A DNA stretch of 64,000 nt from Sporosarcina sp. FSL K6-3457 (GCF_038007285.1 NZ_JBBOWX010000001.1:1567501-1631500); one strand, 5' to 3'. Shown: positions 16,098 to 25,309, counted from the stretch's first letter. Made by a program: numbers and translations. The notes: generated from the letters alone by a model not told the origin.

Positions 16098-16301
16098 ATG
16101 CCAAACAGTGGTAATTCAAATCAACTTGTTGTTCCAGGTGTAAGACAGGCGCTGGATCAAATGAAGAACGAAATTGCAAATGAATTTGGAGTACAAATGG
16201 GCCCAGATGCTACATCGCGTGCCAACGGTTCCGTCGGCGGAGAAATTACAAAGCGATTAGTACGTCAGGCTCAAGAGCAAATGAAGGGTTACCAAAAATA
16301 A
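16098..16301 (+). CDS. Alpha/beta-type small acid-soluble spore protein, copy 3
   Basis: 67 residues. The N-terminus resembles copy 2 (MPNSGNSNQ), while the middle ([10 protein letters not shown]) matches copy 1, so it may be a gene-conversion mosaic. The tail differs (EQMKGYQK). The GPR cleavage motif is intact. The ribosome site is AAGGAGGTG. It ends the SASP array and is followed by a strong terminator. Confidence 0.95.
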   Translation: MPNSGNSNQLVVPGVRQALDQMKNEIANEFGVQMGPDATSRANGSVGGEITKRLVRQAQEQMKGYQK

Positions 16302-16309
16302 TGGAATAG

Positions 16310-16348
16310 ATGACAAGCCGCCTCTAACGACTAGGGGCGGCTTGTTCG
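16310..16348 (+). terminator. Terminator of the SASP array
   Basis: ACAAGCCGCC / GGGCGGCTTGT stem followed by a TTCGTATTGTT tail. Confidence 0.75.
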
Positions 16349-16376
16349 TATTGTTAGTTTGAAAAGTAAATTACTT

Positions 16377-16405
16377 TTGAATTATTGTACAAATGTTTGT
16401 ATAAT
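16377..16405 (+). promoter_or_regulatory. Sigma-A promoter of the acyl-CoA synthetase gene
   Basis: TTGAAT (16377-16382), 17-bp spacer, TATAAT (16400-16405), 28 bp before the ATG. Confidence 0.8.
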
Positions 16406-16432
16406 TAAAGTAGAAAGAAAAGGGGGATTTTT

Positions 16433-18004
16433 ATGAACCGTGAACAGCTAATTGCGCCAGAGAATTATAATCTTGTGAGTGAGTTCGAAAAGTATGCGAC
16501 CGGAATCGGTAAGAAAGCACTTATTTACATAAATGCACAAGGTAACAAGAAAGAAATTACATACGATGAACTAATGAGAGCAGCAAATAAGGCGGCTAAC
16601 GTGTTTAAATCGAATGGTCTCCAGAGAGGGGACGTTGTTCTTGTCATGGTACCACGCTTGATTGAGGCGTATATAACATATATTGGGGCACTGAAAGCGG
16701 GACTCGTGGTTATTCCGAGCTCTGAAATGCTGCGCACCACAGATATTGAATATCGTTTGGCGCATAGTGATGCAAAAGCAATTGTGGCCTATGAAGCGTT
16801 CACTGATCAATTTAGTGAAGTAGATAATATGAAGGATGTTCAACTTTTTGTTGTTGGAAAAGCAAAAACGGGGCAACTCTCATTAACAGAACTGATGGAG
16901 ACCGCATCGACAGAATTCAGCGCACCCGATACAAAAAGCTCAGATATGGCATTTCTTTCGTACACATCGGGAACAACTGGTAAACCAAAAGGTGTTGTTC
17001 ATTCACATGGATGGGGCTATGCACATCTACGTACTACGGGTGCAAGCTGGCTCGGTATTGAGGAAGAAGATATCGTTTGGGCAACTGCTGCTCCAGGCTG
17101 GCAAAAATGGATTTGGACACCTTTTCTTTCTGTTTTGGGGAGTGGTGCAACAGGGTTGGTCTATGATGGGAAATTTGACGTTAAAACGTATTTGGAGCTC
17201 ATCGCTACCTATCAGGTGAATGTGCTTTGTTGTACACCAACAGAATATCGGTTTATAGCGAAAATGGACAACCTACAGGAATACGATGTTTCTTCAATCC
17301 GTAGTGCCGTATCGGCAGGTGAGCCACTGAATCGCGAGGTGATTGATATATTTGATAAAACATTCTCACTTCAGGTAAGGGATGGCTATGGGCAAACGGA
17401 AAATACATTGCTTGTAGGAACGATGCTTGGTATGGAAGCAAGACCTGGTTCAATGGGTAAACCGACACCAGGGAATAAAGTTGACATTATTGACGATGAA
17501 GGAAATCCTATTACAACGGGGGAGGTCGGTGACATCGCAGTACATATGTCAACGCCTGCATTGTTTAAGGAATATTTAAAAGATCGGGAACGGACGCAAA
17601 TGCAGTTCCGTGGAGAGTATTATGTAACAGGCGACCGTGCAAAAATGGATGAGAACGGTTATTTCTGGTTTGAAGGCCGAGGAGATGACATCATTATCAG
17701 TTCGGGCTATACAATTGGTCCATTTGAAGTGGAAGATGCTTTGACGAAACATCCGGCAGTTCGTGAATGTGCAGTCGTTGGAAGTCCAGATGAAATTCGT
17801 GGAAATATCGTCAAAGCATTTGTTGTGTTGCGCGACCCTGAATGGAAAAATGAGGACGGTCTCGTTGCCGAATTGCAAGAGCATGTGAAACAACTGACGG
17901 CACCTTATAAATATCCTCGAAAAATTGAATTTGTGGAAGAGTTACCAAAGACGGCTTCCGGAAAGATTATGCGTGTGGTATTAAGAAATCAAGAGCAGCA
18001 GTGA
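16433..18004 (+). CDS. ytcI: Acyl-CoA synthetase (AMP-forming), MbcS/YtcI-like
   Basis: Activates a short or branched carboxylic acid to acyl-CoA through an acyl-adenylate; cytoplasmic, 523 residues. The AMP-binding P-loop-like motif YTSGTTGKPKG lies near 173-183. The A5-type motif is DGYGQTE, the hinge region is YVTGDRAKMDENGYFWFEGR, and the catalytic lysine is in PKTASGKIMR near the C-terminus. It sits next to SASP-thiI-nifZ, as ytcI does in B. subtilis. Similar enzymes (MbcS) recycle branched short-chain acids into membrane lipid synthesis; acetate or propionate are alternatives. It has its own promoter and terminator. Confidence 0.85.
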   Translation: MNREQLIAPENYNLVSEFEKYATGIGKKALIYINAQGNKKEITYDELMRAANKAANVFKSNGLQRGDVVLVMVPRLIEAYITYIGALKAGLVVIPSSEMLRTTDIEYRLAHSDAKAIVAYEAFTDQFSEVDNMKDVQLFVVGKAKTGQLSLTELMETASTEFSAPDTKSSDMAFLSYTSGTTGKPKGVVHSHGWGYAHLRTTGASWLGIEEEDIVWATAAPGWQKWIWTPFLSVLGSGATGLVYDGKFDVKTYLELIATYQVNVLCCTPTEYRFIAKMDNLQEYDVSSIRSAVSAGEPLNREVIDIFDKTFSLQVRDGYGQTENTLLVGTMLGMEARPGSMGKPTPGNKVDIIDDEGNPITTGEVGDIAVHMSTPALFKEYLKDRERTQMQFRGEYYVTGDRAKMDENGYFWFEGRGDDIIISSGYTIGPFEVEDALTKHPAVRECAVVGSPDEIRGNIVKAFVVLRDPEWKNEDGLVAELQEHVKQLTAPYKYPRKIEFVEELPKTASGKIMRVVLRNQEQQ

Positions 18005-18012
18005 GTTAGAAG

Positions 18013-18066
18013 ACAGATTGCCTTTGTTAAAACGGAGTGCTTCGTTTTGGCAAGGGTAATTTTTTC
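18013..18066 (+). terminator. Terminator of the acyl-CoA synthetase gene
   Basis: Long imperfect stem (ATTGCC...TAAAACG paired with CGTTTT...GGGTAAT, with G-U pairs), then a T run. Confidence 0.7.
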
Positions 18067-18096
18067 TGTAACGAAAAAGTAAATAAAACTTTCAAC

Positions 18097-18125
18097 TTTA
18101 CCTGCTATCATAATGACGCTATACT
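18097..18125 (+). promoter_or_regulatory. Probable rarD promoter
   Basis: TTTACC (18097-18102), 17-bp spacer, TATACT (18120-18125). Confidence 0.55.
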
Positions 18126-18169
18126 TAGTTTGTTATTTCGAGAATTAAAATAATAAAGGGGATGTCGCT

Positions 18170-19075
18170 ATGCAGACAGAGAAAAGTGGTGTCCTCTGGG
18201 CGGTTGGATCGTATCTTATTTGGGGAATTATGCCGATTTACTGGAAAAATCTTGAGCATGTTAGTAGTACGGAAATAATTATAAGCCGTATCATTTGGGC
18301 GTTCGTTATGACGCTGTTACTTGTGCTCATGATAAAGGGCGGACGTCATCTAATAGAGGATATACAGCGGCTTTGGAAATCGCAGCGAGATTTTTGGTTA
18401 TTATTTTTAGCATCGGTCCTTGTATCGGGTAACTGGTTCATTTATATATGGGCGGTGAATCATGATTATATCGTTCAAGCAAGCCTTGGTTACTATATGA
18501 ATCCGCTCATTTCAGTGCTGCTTGGGATCTTTTTTCTAAAGGAAAAACTCAGTCGGGCACAGCAAATAGCATTTTTACTTGCGACAATAGGCGTGACGAT
18601 TTTAACTATTTCATATGGTCAATTTCCGTGGTTAGCATTTTCATTAGCTGCTACTTTCGCAATCTACGGACTTATCAAGAAAAGAATTCAGTTGGATGCG
18701 TTACGTGGATTGACAATTGAAACATTTTTTATTATGCCATTTGCAGTTATCTATTATATGTGGTTATTCATGGGCGATAGTGTGGTATTTTTACAAGCGG
18801 ACATCAAGACGGATATTTTACTAGTTTTAACAGGTGTAGCAACAGCTTTACCGCTAGTTATGTACGCGAAAGGTGTTCAAAGAATTCCGCTCTATATGGC
18901 GGGTTTTTTGCAGTATATTGCGCCAACGATGATGCTATTTATTGGAGTTGTCATTTACAAGGAGTCATTCGAAAAGATAGATTTACTGTCATTTTCCTTT
19001 ATCTGGGTTGCGCTTCTTTTATTTACCGCGTCAAAAGTGTTGGAAGTTATGAAGATGAAGAAAAGCCATCCGTAA
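18170..19075 (+). CDS. rarD: EamA-family transporter RarD
   Basis: Inner-membrane protein of the drug/metabolite transporter superfamily; 301 residues with about ten hydrophobic helices from two EamA repeats. The family signature SYLIWGIMPIYWK is at residues 12-24, and NWFIYIWAVNH and LGYYMNPLISVLLG follow, all typical of RarD. The substrate is not established; the original link was chloramphenicol sensitivity. AAGGGGATG precedes the ATG. It is monocistronic and convergent with the NAD kinase gene. Confidence 0.9.
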   Translation: MQTEKSGVLWAVGSYLIWGIMPIYWKNLEHVSSTEIIISRIIWAFVMTLLLVLMIKGGRHLIEDIQRLWKSQRDFWLLFLASVLVSGNWFIYIWAVNHDYIVQASLGYYMNPLISVLLGIFFLKEKLSRAQQIAFLLATIGVTILTISYGQFPWLAFSLAATFAIYGLIKKRIQLDALRGLTIETFFIMPFAVIYYMWLFMGDSVVFLQADIKTDILLVLTGVATALPLVMYAKGVQRIPLYMAGFLQYIAPTMMLFIGVVIYKESFEKIDLLSFSFIWVALLLFTASKVLEVMKMKKSHP

Positions 19076-19094
19076 TGGGTGGCTTTTCTTTTTG
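19056..19094. terminator. Terminator at the rarD 3' end
   Basis: AAAAGCCATCC / GGGTGGCTTTT stem overlapping the rarD stop, followed by CTTTTTG. Confidence 0.75.
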
Positions 19095-19124
19095 TTTACG
19101 TTTTAGATACTTGCACTTTTGTGA

Positions 19125-19925
19125 TTACAAATAGATCCTCTGTACTTTCTCCCAAAACGAATTGTCTTTTAGTTTAACAGTTTTAATCGTTTTTTCGCTT
19201 AACCGAATTTCTACATTTTCTACTTGACGGATACCGAGTGCTTCGTTATCTGCGGCCATCAAAGGGAAATCATTGCCATCTTGATGTACTTTTAGCTGCA
19301 GTTTCCTGTTGCCACTCATAATGAATGAAGAGCCGAGTGTGCGGTACTTATTGTTATTCACAGAGGCGAGCTCGCTTACTTGAAAACAAGGTAATAAGGG
19401 ATCAACAACAGCACCTTTGACGGATTTGTTGTAAGCTGTACTGCCAGTCGGTGTTGAAATGATTAACCCATCACCAAGGAATGTTTCAAATAATTTGTCG
19501 TCGATGATGACATCTAGGACGAATGTGCGAATAATGTTTGAACGAATACTGAATTCATTCAAACAATAGAATGGTTGGTGATTGTCAATTGTTACTTCAA
19601 TCAAAGGATATCTTCGCACCTCAAGTTTTGCTTGGTGAATTGCCTGCATCATTTCATAAAGATTGTTATAATTGAAATCGCAGTATAATCCATGTTTGCC
19701 AGTCAGTGATAGTCCTGCATATAAGCAATCTTGACGAAAGCCTGTCTTACGAACTGCTTGTAAAAAAGAACCGTCACTGCCGATGCTGATGATAATATTA
19801 GCTTCTCGGTCATTGTCGGTCATTGTAAAGCCTTCATGGATGAGCGCGTCTTCCACCTTTGATTTTTTATCAAGTGAGTCTTCGTCGTGCTTGCTGTAAA
19901 TATAAATATTCATTCGTTCTGCCAT
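19125..19925 (-). CDS. nadK: NAD kinase (NadK2/YtdI type)
   Basis: Phosphorylates NAD to NADP using ATP or polyphosphate; 266 residues. The diphosphate-binding motif is IISIGSDGSFLQAVRKTGF (GSDG rather than GGDG, normal in this Bacillales subgroup). The substrate-binding loop is STPTGSTAYNKSVKGAVVDP. CLNEFSIRS, in place of the NE motif region of other NADKs, is also present. The start at 19925 has AGGAG upstream. The position near sppA-yteJ matches B. subtilis ytdI, the second of its two NAD kinases. Confidence 0.93.
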   Translation of the reverse strand: MAERMNIYIYSKHDEDSLDKKSKVEDALIHEGFTMTDNDREANIIISIGSDGSFLQAVRKTGFRQDCLYAGLSLTGKHGLYCDFNYNNLYEMMQAIHQAKLEVRRYPLIEVTIDNHQPFYCLNEFSIRSNIIRTFVLDVIIDDKLFETFLGDGLIISTPTGSTAYNKSVKGAVVDPLLPCFQVSELASVNNNKYRTLGSSFIMSGNRKLQLKVHQDGNDFPLMAADNEALGIRQVENVEIRLSEKTIKTVKLKDNSFWEKVQRIYL

Positions 19926-20034
19926 TTAATCCTACTCCTTCTGAATGAGTTAAATCTATTTTACCATGGAGTGAAACATTTTGGGCTTAAAGAACGTACA
20001 GAATAGTGTAGTTTAGAAAAAGGAGGAAGAAGAA

Positions 20035-21048
20035 ATGACAATGAAACGATGGATTGCCATCATCGTCGCGGCAGCACTTATTTTTGTTTCAGTAGGTGTC
20101 AACTCATTATCGTACATATTTACAAGAGATGTTAATGGTTTCTTTGAAGAGCTGATGACAACATCAACATCGGGGTATAGTGAAATCGTATTGGAAGAAG
20201 GTGTGGGTAGGGAGAAAATCGCCGTCCTTACACTTGACGGAGTTATTCAAGATTTAGGAAACTCGTCATCGATATTTCAACCAGCGGGCTATAATCATCA
20301 ATTTTTCATGAACCAATTGGATGAGATTCGCGGGGATGACAGCGTCAAAGGTGTTGTTCTCAAAGTGAATTCACCTGGTGGTGGAGTTGTCGAGTCGGCA
20401 GATATTTACGATGCCATTCGTGCAATTCAAATTGAACGGGACGTTCCACTTTATGTTTCAATGGGTGGAATGGCAGCTTCAGGCGGCTATTATGTAGCGG
20501 CGCCGGCAGATAAAATATTTGTCAATCGTGAAACGATTACAGGATCGATTGGCGTCATTATGGAAAGTGTCAACTACGCAAAACTGGCTGAAAAATACGG
20601 CATTGATTTCAATACCATCAAGACGGGGCCATACAAAGATATCATGAGCGGATCACGTGAAATGAAAGAGGAAGAACGAGTGATGCTACAAGAAATGATT
20701 AATGACTCGTATGAACGCTTTGTGGATATCATTGAAGAAGGTCGTGGGATGACTGAAGCGGAAGTGAAAGCCGTTGCAGATGGTCGGATTATGAATGGAC
20801 GTCAAGCAATCGAAGCTGGACTTGCGGATGAGGTTGGAAAAATCGGAGATGTCATTGTAGCTATGAAAGAAGATTATGATCTTCAAAATGCGACAGTATT
20901 TGAATATACAATGCTCGATAGCTGGAGTTCGATTTTTAGCGTGAAAGCCAGTAACTTATTCGGTAGCAATATCGAATCAGAATTAATCGGCAAATTATTG
21001 TCCGATTATAATGCGCCACGGATGATGTATTTGTATGGTGAAAGATAG
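20035..21048 (+). CDS. sppA: Signal peptide peptidase SppA
   Basis: Membrane-bound serine protease (S49) that degrades cleaved signal peptides; 337 residues. One N-terminal transmembrane helix (about 5-28, IAIIVAAALIFVSVGVNSLSYIF) is followed by an extracytoplasmic ClpP-like domain with VNSPGGGVVESADIYDAI. The catalytic serine is in GGMAASGGYY near 145-147, and the general-base lysine is expected in the KTGPYKDIMSGSREM segment. TGSIGVI is also typical. The ribosome site is AAGGAGGAAG. The next gene (yteJ) starts 15 bp after the stop, as in B. subtilis. Confidence 0.95.
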   Translation: MTMKRWIAIIVAAALIFVSVGVNSLSYIFTRDVNGFFEELMTTSTSGYSEIVLEEGVGREKIAVLTLDGVIQDLGNSSSIFQPAGYNHQFFMNQLDEIRGDDSVKGVVLKVNSPGGGVVESADIYDAIRAIQIERDVPLYVSMGGMAASGGYYVAAPADKIFVNRETITGSIGVIMESVNYAKLAEKYGIDFNTIKTGPYKDIMSGSREMKEEERVMLQEMINDSYERFVDIIEEGRGMTEAEVKAVADGRIMNGRQAIEAGLADEVGKIGDVIVAMKEDYDLQNATVFEYTMLDSWSSIFSVKASNLFGSNIESELIGKLLSDYNAPRMMYLYGER

Positions 21049-21062
21049 GGGGGAGTGAGCAT

Positions 21063-21638
21063 ATGTCAGAGTATATCGAACAACCACCGAATCTTCCGGA
21101 ACAGCCTATTGCGGTGAAATCAGTTGTAGACTCTTCAACTAGTCAAACAGCGCATTTTCGACTGAAATATGTCGGATTTTGGACTCGTTTTTGGGCGTAT
21201 ACCATCGACCTGCTTGTCCTGTATGCAATTAGTGGAATCCTCATTAAACCTATTTTTAGAGTGGTAGGTACCGACATTAGCAACCCGTCATTTTTGTTGT
21301 TTAGCCCTTATAAAGTCGCAGCGCTGCTGCTGTTACTCCTCTATTTTGCGCTCATGACGAAATTTTTCGGGCAGACGGTTGGGAAAATGATTCTGGGCAT
21401 AAGGGTTGTGGCAAAGAACGGTGCACCGTTAACATGGGGGGCTATCTTATTCCGTGAAGTCTTTGGTCGATTCATTTCAAAAATGCTTGTGATTCCATAT
21501 TTGCTTGTCTTGTTCATGCCGAAAAAAGAGGCTTTGCATGATGTGTTTGCAGAGACAGTCGTTGAATACGAGCATGTCTATGAAAAAGAGATTCTCGTCA
21601 GCAAGCAACAACTTGAGGGACAACAGTTGCAAGAATAG
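21063..21638 (+). CDS. yteJ: RDD-family membrane protein YteJ
   Basis: 191 residues, with an RDD domain (about 38-165) carrying three transmembrane segments: FWAYTIDLLVLYAISGILI, YKVAALLLLLLYFALM and an FGRFISKMLVIPYLL region. The signature residues are R/D in FWTRFWAYTIDLL and GQTVGKMILGIRVV. The function is unsettled; RDD proteins have been linked to ion or solute exchange. Co-transcribed with sppA (14-bp gap, own GGGGGAG ribosome site). In B. subtilis the pair counters the lantibiotic-like sublancin/envelope stress response to a degree; that is not shown here. Confidence 0.88.
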   Translation: MSEYIEQPPNLPEQPIAVKSVVDSSTSQTAHFRLKYVGFWTRFWAYTIDLLVLYAISGILIKPIFRVVGTDISNPSFLLFSPYKVAALLLLLLYFALMTKFFGQTVGKMILGIRVVAKNGAPLTWGAILFREVFGRFISKMLVIPYLLVLFMPKKEALHDVFAETVVEYEHVYEKEILVSKQQLEGQQLQE

Positions 21639-21682
21639 ACTGCCCTTTAGTATGATAGAAGTATGAAAAAGGAGGCGTCTTA

Positions 21683-22186
21683 ATGGCTAACGTTACATTC
21701 AAGAATAGTCCTGTTACATTGCTTGGAAAAGAAGTTGCAGTAGGTGATACAGCACCGGATTTTACAGTGCTTGCAAATGATTTAAGCCCAGTGACATTGG
21801 CTGATTCAAAAGGTAAAATTCGTTTGATCAGTGTTATTCCTTCGATTGACACGGGTGTTTGTTCAACGCAGACACGCAAGTTCAACGAAGAAGCAGCATC
21901 ACTTGGTGATGATGTCCAAATATTGACGATTTCAGCAGATTTACCATTTGCACAAGCAAGATGGTGTGCAGCTGAAGGCATCGCAAATGTTCAAACATTA
22001 TCTGACCACCGTGATTTGTCATTTGGAGAAGCATATGGCACAATTATTCAGGAACTTCGTTTACTTGCACGCTCTATCTTTGTTATCGATAAAGATGATA
22101 AAGTGACATATGTTCAGTATGTTAGTGAAAATACAGATCATCCTGATTACGATAAAGCAATTGAAGCTGTCAAACAATTAACTTGA
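21683..22186 (+). CDS. tpx: Thiol peroxidase Tpx
   Basis: Atypical 2-Cys peroxiredoxin that reduces H2O2 and organic peroxides with thioredoxin; 167 residues. The peroxidatic cysteine is C60 ([12 protein letters not shown]) and the resolving cysteine is C95 (ARWCAAEG). The GDTAPDFTV motif lies near residue 26. AAGGAGG precedes the ATG. Its TGA stop lies inside the conserved left end of repeat copy 5. The order tpx-ytxK-ackA is as in B. subtilis. Confidence 0.97.
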   Translation: MANVTFKNSPVTLLGKEVAVGDTAPDFTVLANDLSPVTLADSKGKIRLISVIPSIDTGVCSTQTRKFNEEAASLGDDVQILTISADLPFAQARWCAAEGIANVQTLSDHRDLSFGEAYGTIIQELRLLARSIFVIDKDDKVTYVQYVSENTDHPDYDKAIEAVKQLT

Positions 22187-22217
22187 TTCAGCAAAAGTAC
22201 GCCAAGGCGTAATTGAT
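22177..22217 (+). repeat. Dispersed structured repeat, copy 5 (minimal, about 40 bp)
   Basis: Contains only the two ends seen in larger copies: left TTAACTTGATTCAGCA and right TACGCC/GGCGTA (22198-22203, 22206-22211) plus ATTGATTAA. The internal hairpins are absent. The tpx stop codon is part of the left end. Confidence 0.7.
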
Positions 22218-22228
22218 TAAACTAATTA

Positions 22229-22262
22229 GGGAAACCCACTCGGCAACGGGTGGGTTTTATCG
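22229..22262 (+). terminator. tpx terminator
   Basis: AAACCCACTCG / CGGGTGGGTTTT stem and T tail, directly downstream of repeat copy 5. Confidence 0.8.
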
Positions 22263-22278
22263 ATAGAGGGATAGAAAA

Positions 22279-23190
22279 ATGACAACAGATACAGAGAAAA
22301 TTTTTTCGTTCATAGATACATACGCACAAACGACTGATAAGCTCTATTTGGAAGCGATTATTGAGGCGTGTGGACAATGGCTTTCAGGTGAAGTGAGTCC
22401 GACAGTGTCGGGGTCTGTATCTAAAGAAGATATCCGTAGAGGCATTCAGCTTGCTGTCCTCAAAGGGATGAAACAAAATGCCCAACCGCATCACCAAATG
22501 ACTCCGGATTCTATCGGGATGCTAATTGGGCATATCGCTAGTAAGTTGGCGGTGGATGAGCATAATTTAACACTGCTTGACCCTGCGGCAGGGACAGGCA
22601 ATTTACTATATACAGTGATGAATGCGATTGGTCATCAAGTGACGGCAACAGCTGTTGAAATTGATGATGTACTCGTTAGACTATCCGCTGTGGTGGCTGA
22701 ATTGCTGGAACACCCAGTGACGTTTTATGTTCAGGATGCATTGCGACCGTTACTTGTTGACCCAGTAGACATTACAATCAGTGATGTGCCTGTTGGATTT
22801 TACCCAGATGATGACAATGCTCTTAATTACGAATTGATGCCGGCTGAGGGACATGCATATGCCCATCATCTGTTTATCGAACAATCGATGAACCACACAA
22901 AACCGGGTGGACATGGATTGTTCATCATCCCAGCGAATTTGTTTGACTCTGAACAGTCATCTTTGCTGCATCCATTTTTGAAAAAGCAGACAGTGATTCG
23001 AGCTGTTATTCAGTTACCGGATTCCTTATTTAAAAGTGCGACACATGCAAAGAGTATTTTAGTCCTTCAAAAACCCTCCCCTGAAATAGTAGCAACACCG
23101 GATGTCTTACTGGCGAAGGTGCCAAACATGACAGACAAGCGGGCGATGGCGCTATTTCTCCAGAAAATTGATATGTGGGCTACAGAATAA
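22279..23190 (+). CDS. ytxK: YtxK-like class I SAM-dependent methyltransferase
   Basis: 303 residues, related to the N6-adenine DNA methylase (HsdM) fold. SAM-binding motif I is LLDPAAGTGNLLYTV near 100. The usual catalytic NPPY is replaced by SDVPVGFYPDDD, so DNA methylation is uncertain. HHLFIEQSMNHTKPGGHGLFIIP is well conserved in this orthologous group. The target is unknown. It lies upstream of ackA with a 52-bp gap, the universal Bacillales arrangement, and probably shares a transcript with it. Confidence 0.85.
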   Translation: MTTDTEKIFSFIDTYAQTTDKLYLEAIIEACGQWLSGEVSPTVSGSVSKEDIRRGIQLAVLKGMKQNAQPHHQMTPDSIGMLIGHIASKLAVDEHNLTLLDPAAGTGNLLYTVMNAIGHQVTATAVEIDDVLVRLSAVVAELLEHPVTFYVQDALRPLLVDPVDITISDVPVGFYPDDDNALNYELMPAEGHAYAHHLFIEQSMNHTKPGGHGLFIIPANLFDSEQSSLLHPFLKKQTVIRAVIQLPDSLFKSATHAKSILVLQKPSPEIVATPDVLLAKVPNMTDKRAMALFLQKIDMWATE

Positions 23191-23242
23191 GCAATTTTGA
23201 ATTAAAAACTAAAAAGTATCTAGTTGAAATGAGGCATTAGTG

Positions 23243-24433
23243 ATGCAAAACATTTTAGCGATTAACGCGGGAAGCTCTTCTTTAAAGTTTCAGCTTCTTA
23301 AAATGGAAAATGAGCATGTAGTAGCAAAAGGACAGGTAGAACGAATTGGTCTTTCAGACTCTATTTTCACGTTGAAATCCGAAAATGGAAAGGTTGAAAA
23401 AATTCAAGATATCCCTAATCATGCAGATGCTGTTGCCATGCTACTAACTCTATTGTTGGACGAAGGTATTGTTCGTTCATTCGATGAAATTGACGGTATT
23501 GGTCATCGTGTTGTACACGGTGGGGAAGTGTTCAGTGATTCCGTATTGATTACTGAAGAAATCTTATCTAAGCTCGAGGAACTATCCAATCTTGCACCAC
23601 TGCATAATCCAGCTAATATTACGGGTATCAAGGAATTTAAAAAGGCCTTGCCTAATGTGCCGGCAGTTGCTATTTTTGACACGGCATTTCATCAAACGAT
23701 GCCAGAAAGTTCGTTCCTCTATCCTTTGCCGTATGAGTATTATGAGAAGTATGGCATTCGGAAATATGGATTCCATGGGACTAGCCATAAGTATGTCACT
23801 GAGCGTGCAGCAGAACTATTGAATCGCCCCCTGGAAACAACGCGACTGATTTCTTGCCACCTAGGAAACGGTGCTAGTATTGCGGCTGTTGAGGGCGGTA
23901 AGTCGTTAGATACCTCAATGGGCTTTACACCGCTTGCAGGTCTAACGATGGGGACGCGTTCTGGTAATATCGATCCAGCGCTCATTCCATATATTATGGA
24001 ACAGACGGGGAAATCAGTTGAAGAAGTGCTCGATGTGTTGAATAAACAATCGGGTATGCTCGCTGTTTCAGGATTTTCAAGTGATTTACGTGATATTGAA
24101 ATTGAAGCATCGAAAGGTAATGAGCGTGCACAGCTTGCTTTAAATGTTTTTGCAGATCGAATCCATAAGTATATCGGATCCTATGCAGCAAGAATGGGCG
24201 GTGTCGATGCGATTATTTTTACAGCGGGAATCGGTGAAAACAGTGATGTTATTCGACAAAAGGTGCTGGAAGGCCTTGAGTTCATGGGCGTGTACTTTGA
24301 TCCGGATTTGAATAACATAAGAGGGAAGGAAGTTCATATTAGCTTCCCATACTCTCCTGTTAAAGTGCTTGTGATCCCGACCAATGAAGAGATCATGATC
24401 GCCCGCGATACTGTTCGGGTTGCAGGGTTATAA
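23243..24433 (+). CDS. ackA: Acetate kinase
   Basis: Interconverts acetyl phosphate plus ADP with acetate plus ATP, the last step of overflow metabolism; 396 residues. The N-terminal NAGSSSLKF motif (residues 7-15) binds phosphate. [19 protein letters not shown] and [12 protein letters not shown] are signature 1 and 2 regions. [11 protein letters not shown] and FTAGIGENS complete the active site. The ATG at 23243 is preferred over the GTG three bases earlier; a GAGG sits 11 bp upstream. No cre was seen immediately upstream. Confidence 0.98.
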   Translation: MQNILAINAGSSSLKFQLLKMENEHVVAKGQVERIGLSDSIFTLKSENGKVEKIQDIPNHADAVAMLLTLLLDEGIVRSFDEIDGIGHRVVHGGEVFSDSVLITEEILSKLEELSNLAPLHNPANITGIKEFKKALPNVPAVAIFDTAFHQTMPESSFLYPLPYEYYEKYGIRKYGFHGTSHKYVTERAAELLNRPLETTRLISCHLGNGASIAAVEGGKSLDTSMGFTPLAGLTMGTRSGNIDPALIPYIMEQTGKSVEEVLDVLNKQSGMLAVSGFSSDLRDIEIEASKGNERAQLALNVFADRIHKYIGSYAARMGGVDAIIFTAGIGENSDVIRQKVLEGLEFMGVYFDPDLNNIRGKEVHISFPYSPVKVLVIPTNEEIMIARDTVRVAGL

Positions 24434-24507
24434 GTTTATTGATTTGTTTGTAAAAATGGATGGACTTTGCTGTTTTGTGGCGTGAAATAACAATGAGGGC
24501 TTCTTAA

Positions 24508-24552
24508 CAAGAAAAAAGAGTTGCTCGATAACTATCCTCGAGCAACTCTTTT
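24508..24552. terminator. Bidirectional terminator between ackA and usp
   Basis: AAAAGAGTTGCTCGA / TCGAGCAACTCTTTTT, 15-bp arms, between convergent genes. Confidence 0.85.
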
Positions 24553-24554
24553 TG

Positions 24555-25016
24555 TCATTTAGCGTCTTCAGCTGTACGTACAACAAGCACATCACATTTC
24601 GCAGAGCGGACAATATTTTCAGAAACGCTACCGATCAGGAAGCGTTCAACTGCATTTAATCCTGTTGCTCCACAAATGATTAGATCGGCTTGTAATTTCT
24701 TAGAAAGGTCACGTGAAATCATTGTTTTAGGTGAACCATACTCAACGATGATGTTGACATGTTGCACACCTGCTTTTTCGGCTTCAACTTTGTAGTCGTT
24801 TAAAAGTTCTTCTGCAAATTTTTGTGCCCGTTCTGCAATTGATCGGTCATAAGCTTCCACAGCAGCATAAGAACGTGTATCAATGATATTTATCAAATTC
24901 AAAGTCGCATCATTTCGATCTGCAATGGCCACCGCTTTTTTGAAAGCCCACTCGGATTCTTTTGATCCATCTACGGCAACGAGAATTTGTTTGTATACTA
25001 ATGTCATCTTACTCAC
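24555..25016 (-). CDS. Universal stress protein (UspA family)
   Basis: 153-residue cytoplasmic ATP-binding stress protein. It begins with VYKQILVAVDGSKESEWAFK; the ATP motif G-2x-G-9x-GS is present as GATGLNAVERFLIGSVSENIV, near residues 117-137. An alpha/beta Rossmann-like domain fills the chain. The precise role is unknown; the family is commonly induced in stationary phase or by stress. Divergent from ald across a 293-bp spacer with no other gene. Confidence 0.92.
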   Translation of the reverse strand: MSKMTLVYKQILVAVDGSKESEWAFKKAVAIADRNDATLNLINIIDTRSYAAVEAYDRSIAERAQKFAEELLNDYKVEAEKAGVQHVNIIVEYGSPKTMISRDLSKKLQADLIICGATGLNAVERFLIGSVSENIVRSAKCDVLVVRTAEDAK

Positions 25017-25309
25017 TCCATCCTTAGTTGGTATAGTTACTACTTCGATAATAAGACTGAAAATCCTTTTAATCTATAAAAGAAATCGTTGATAATTACG
25101 TGAATGTCACAATTTTGTTACGTTTTTTGTCGAATTCTGCAATTTATTATAAAAGTGTCACATTTAACTGACTAAGTATTCTGCGAATATTGAAAAGTAG
25201 AGCGAAATGATTTCTTATCTGATAGAATAAAAGTAACATTGGTCCGCATAATACGTATAAGAAGTTGCTGTGTGACCAACGAAATAATTATTTGGTAGGG
25301 GGAAAAACA
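25017..25309. promoter_or_regulatory. Divergent usp/ald regulatory region
   Basis: AT-rich with no gene. TGATAGAAT (25220-25228) is an extended -10-like element towards ald. No other clear promoter or operator pattern was found. Confidence 0.4.

Noticed and set aside
15335..16301. CRISPR-like or satellite array
   Set aside because: The repetition is three homologous SASP genes with their promoters, not short repeats with spacers.
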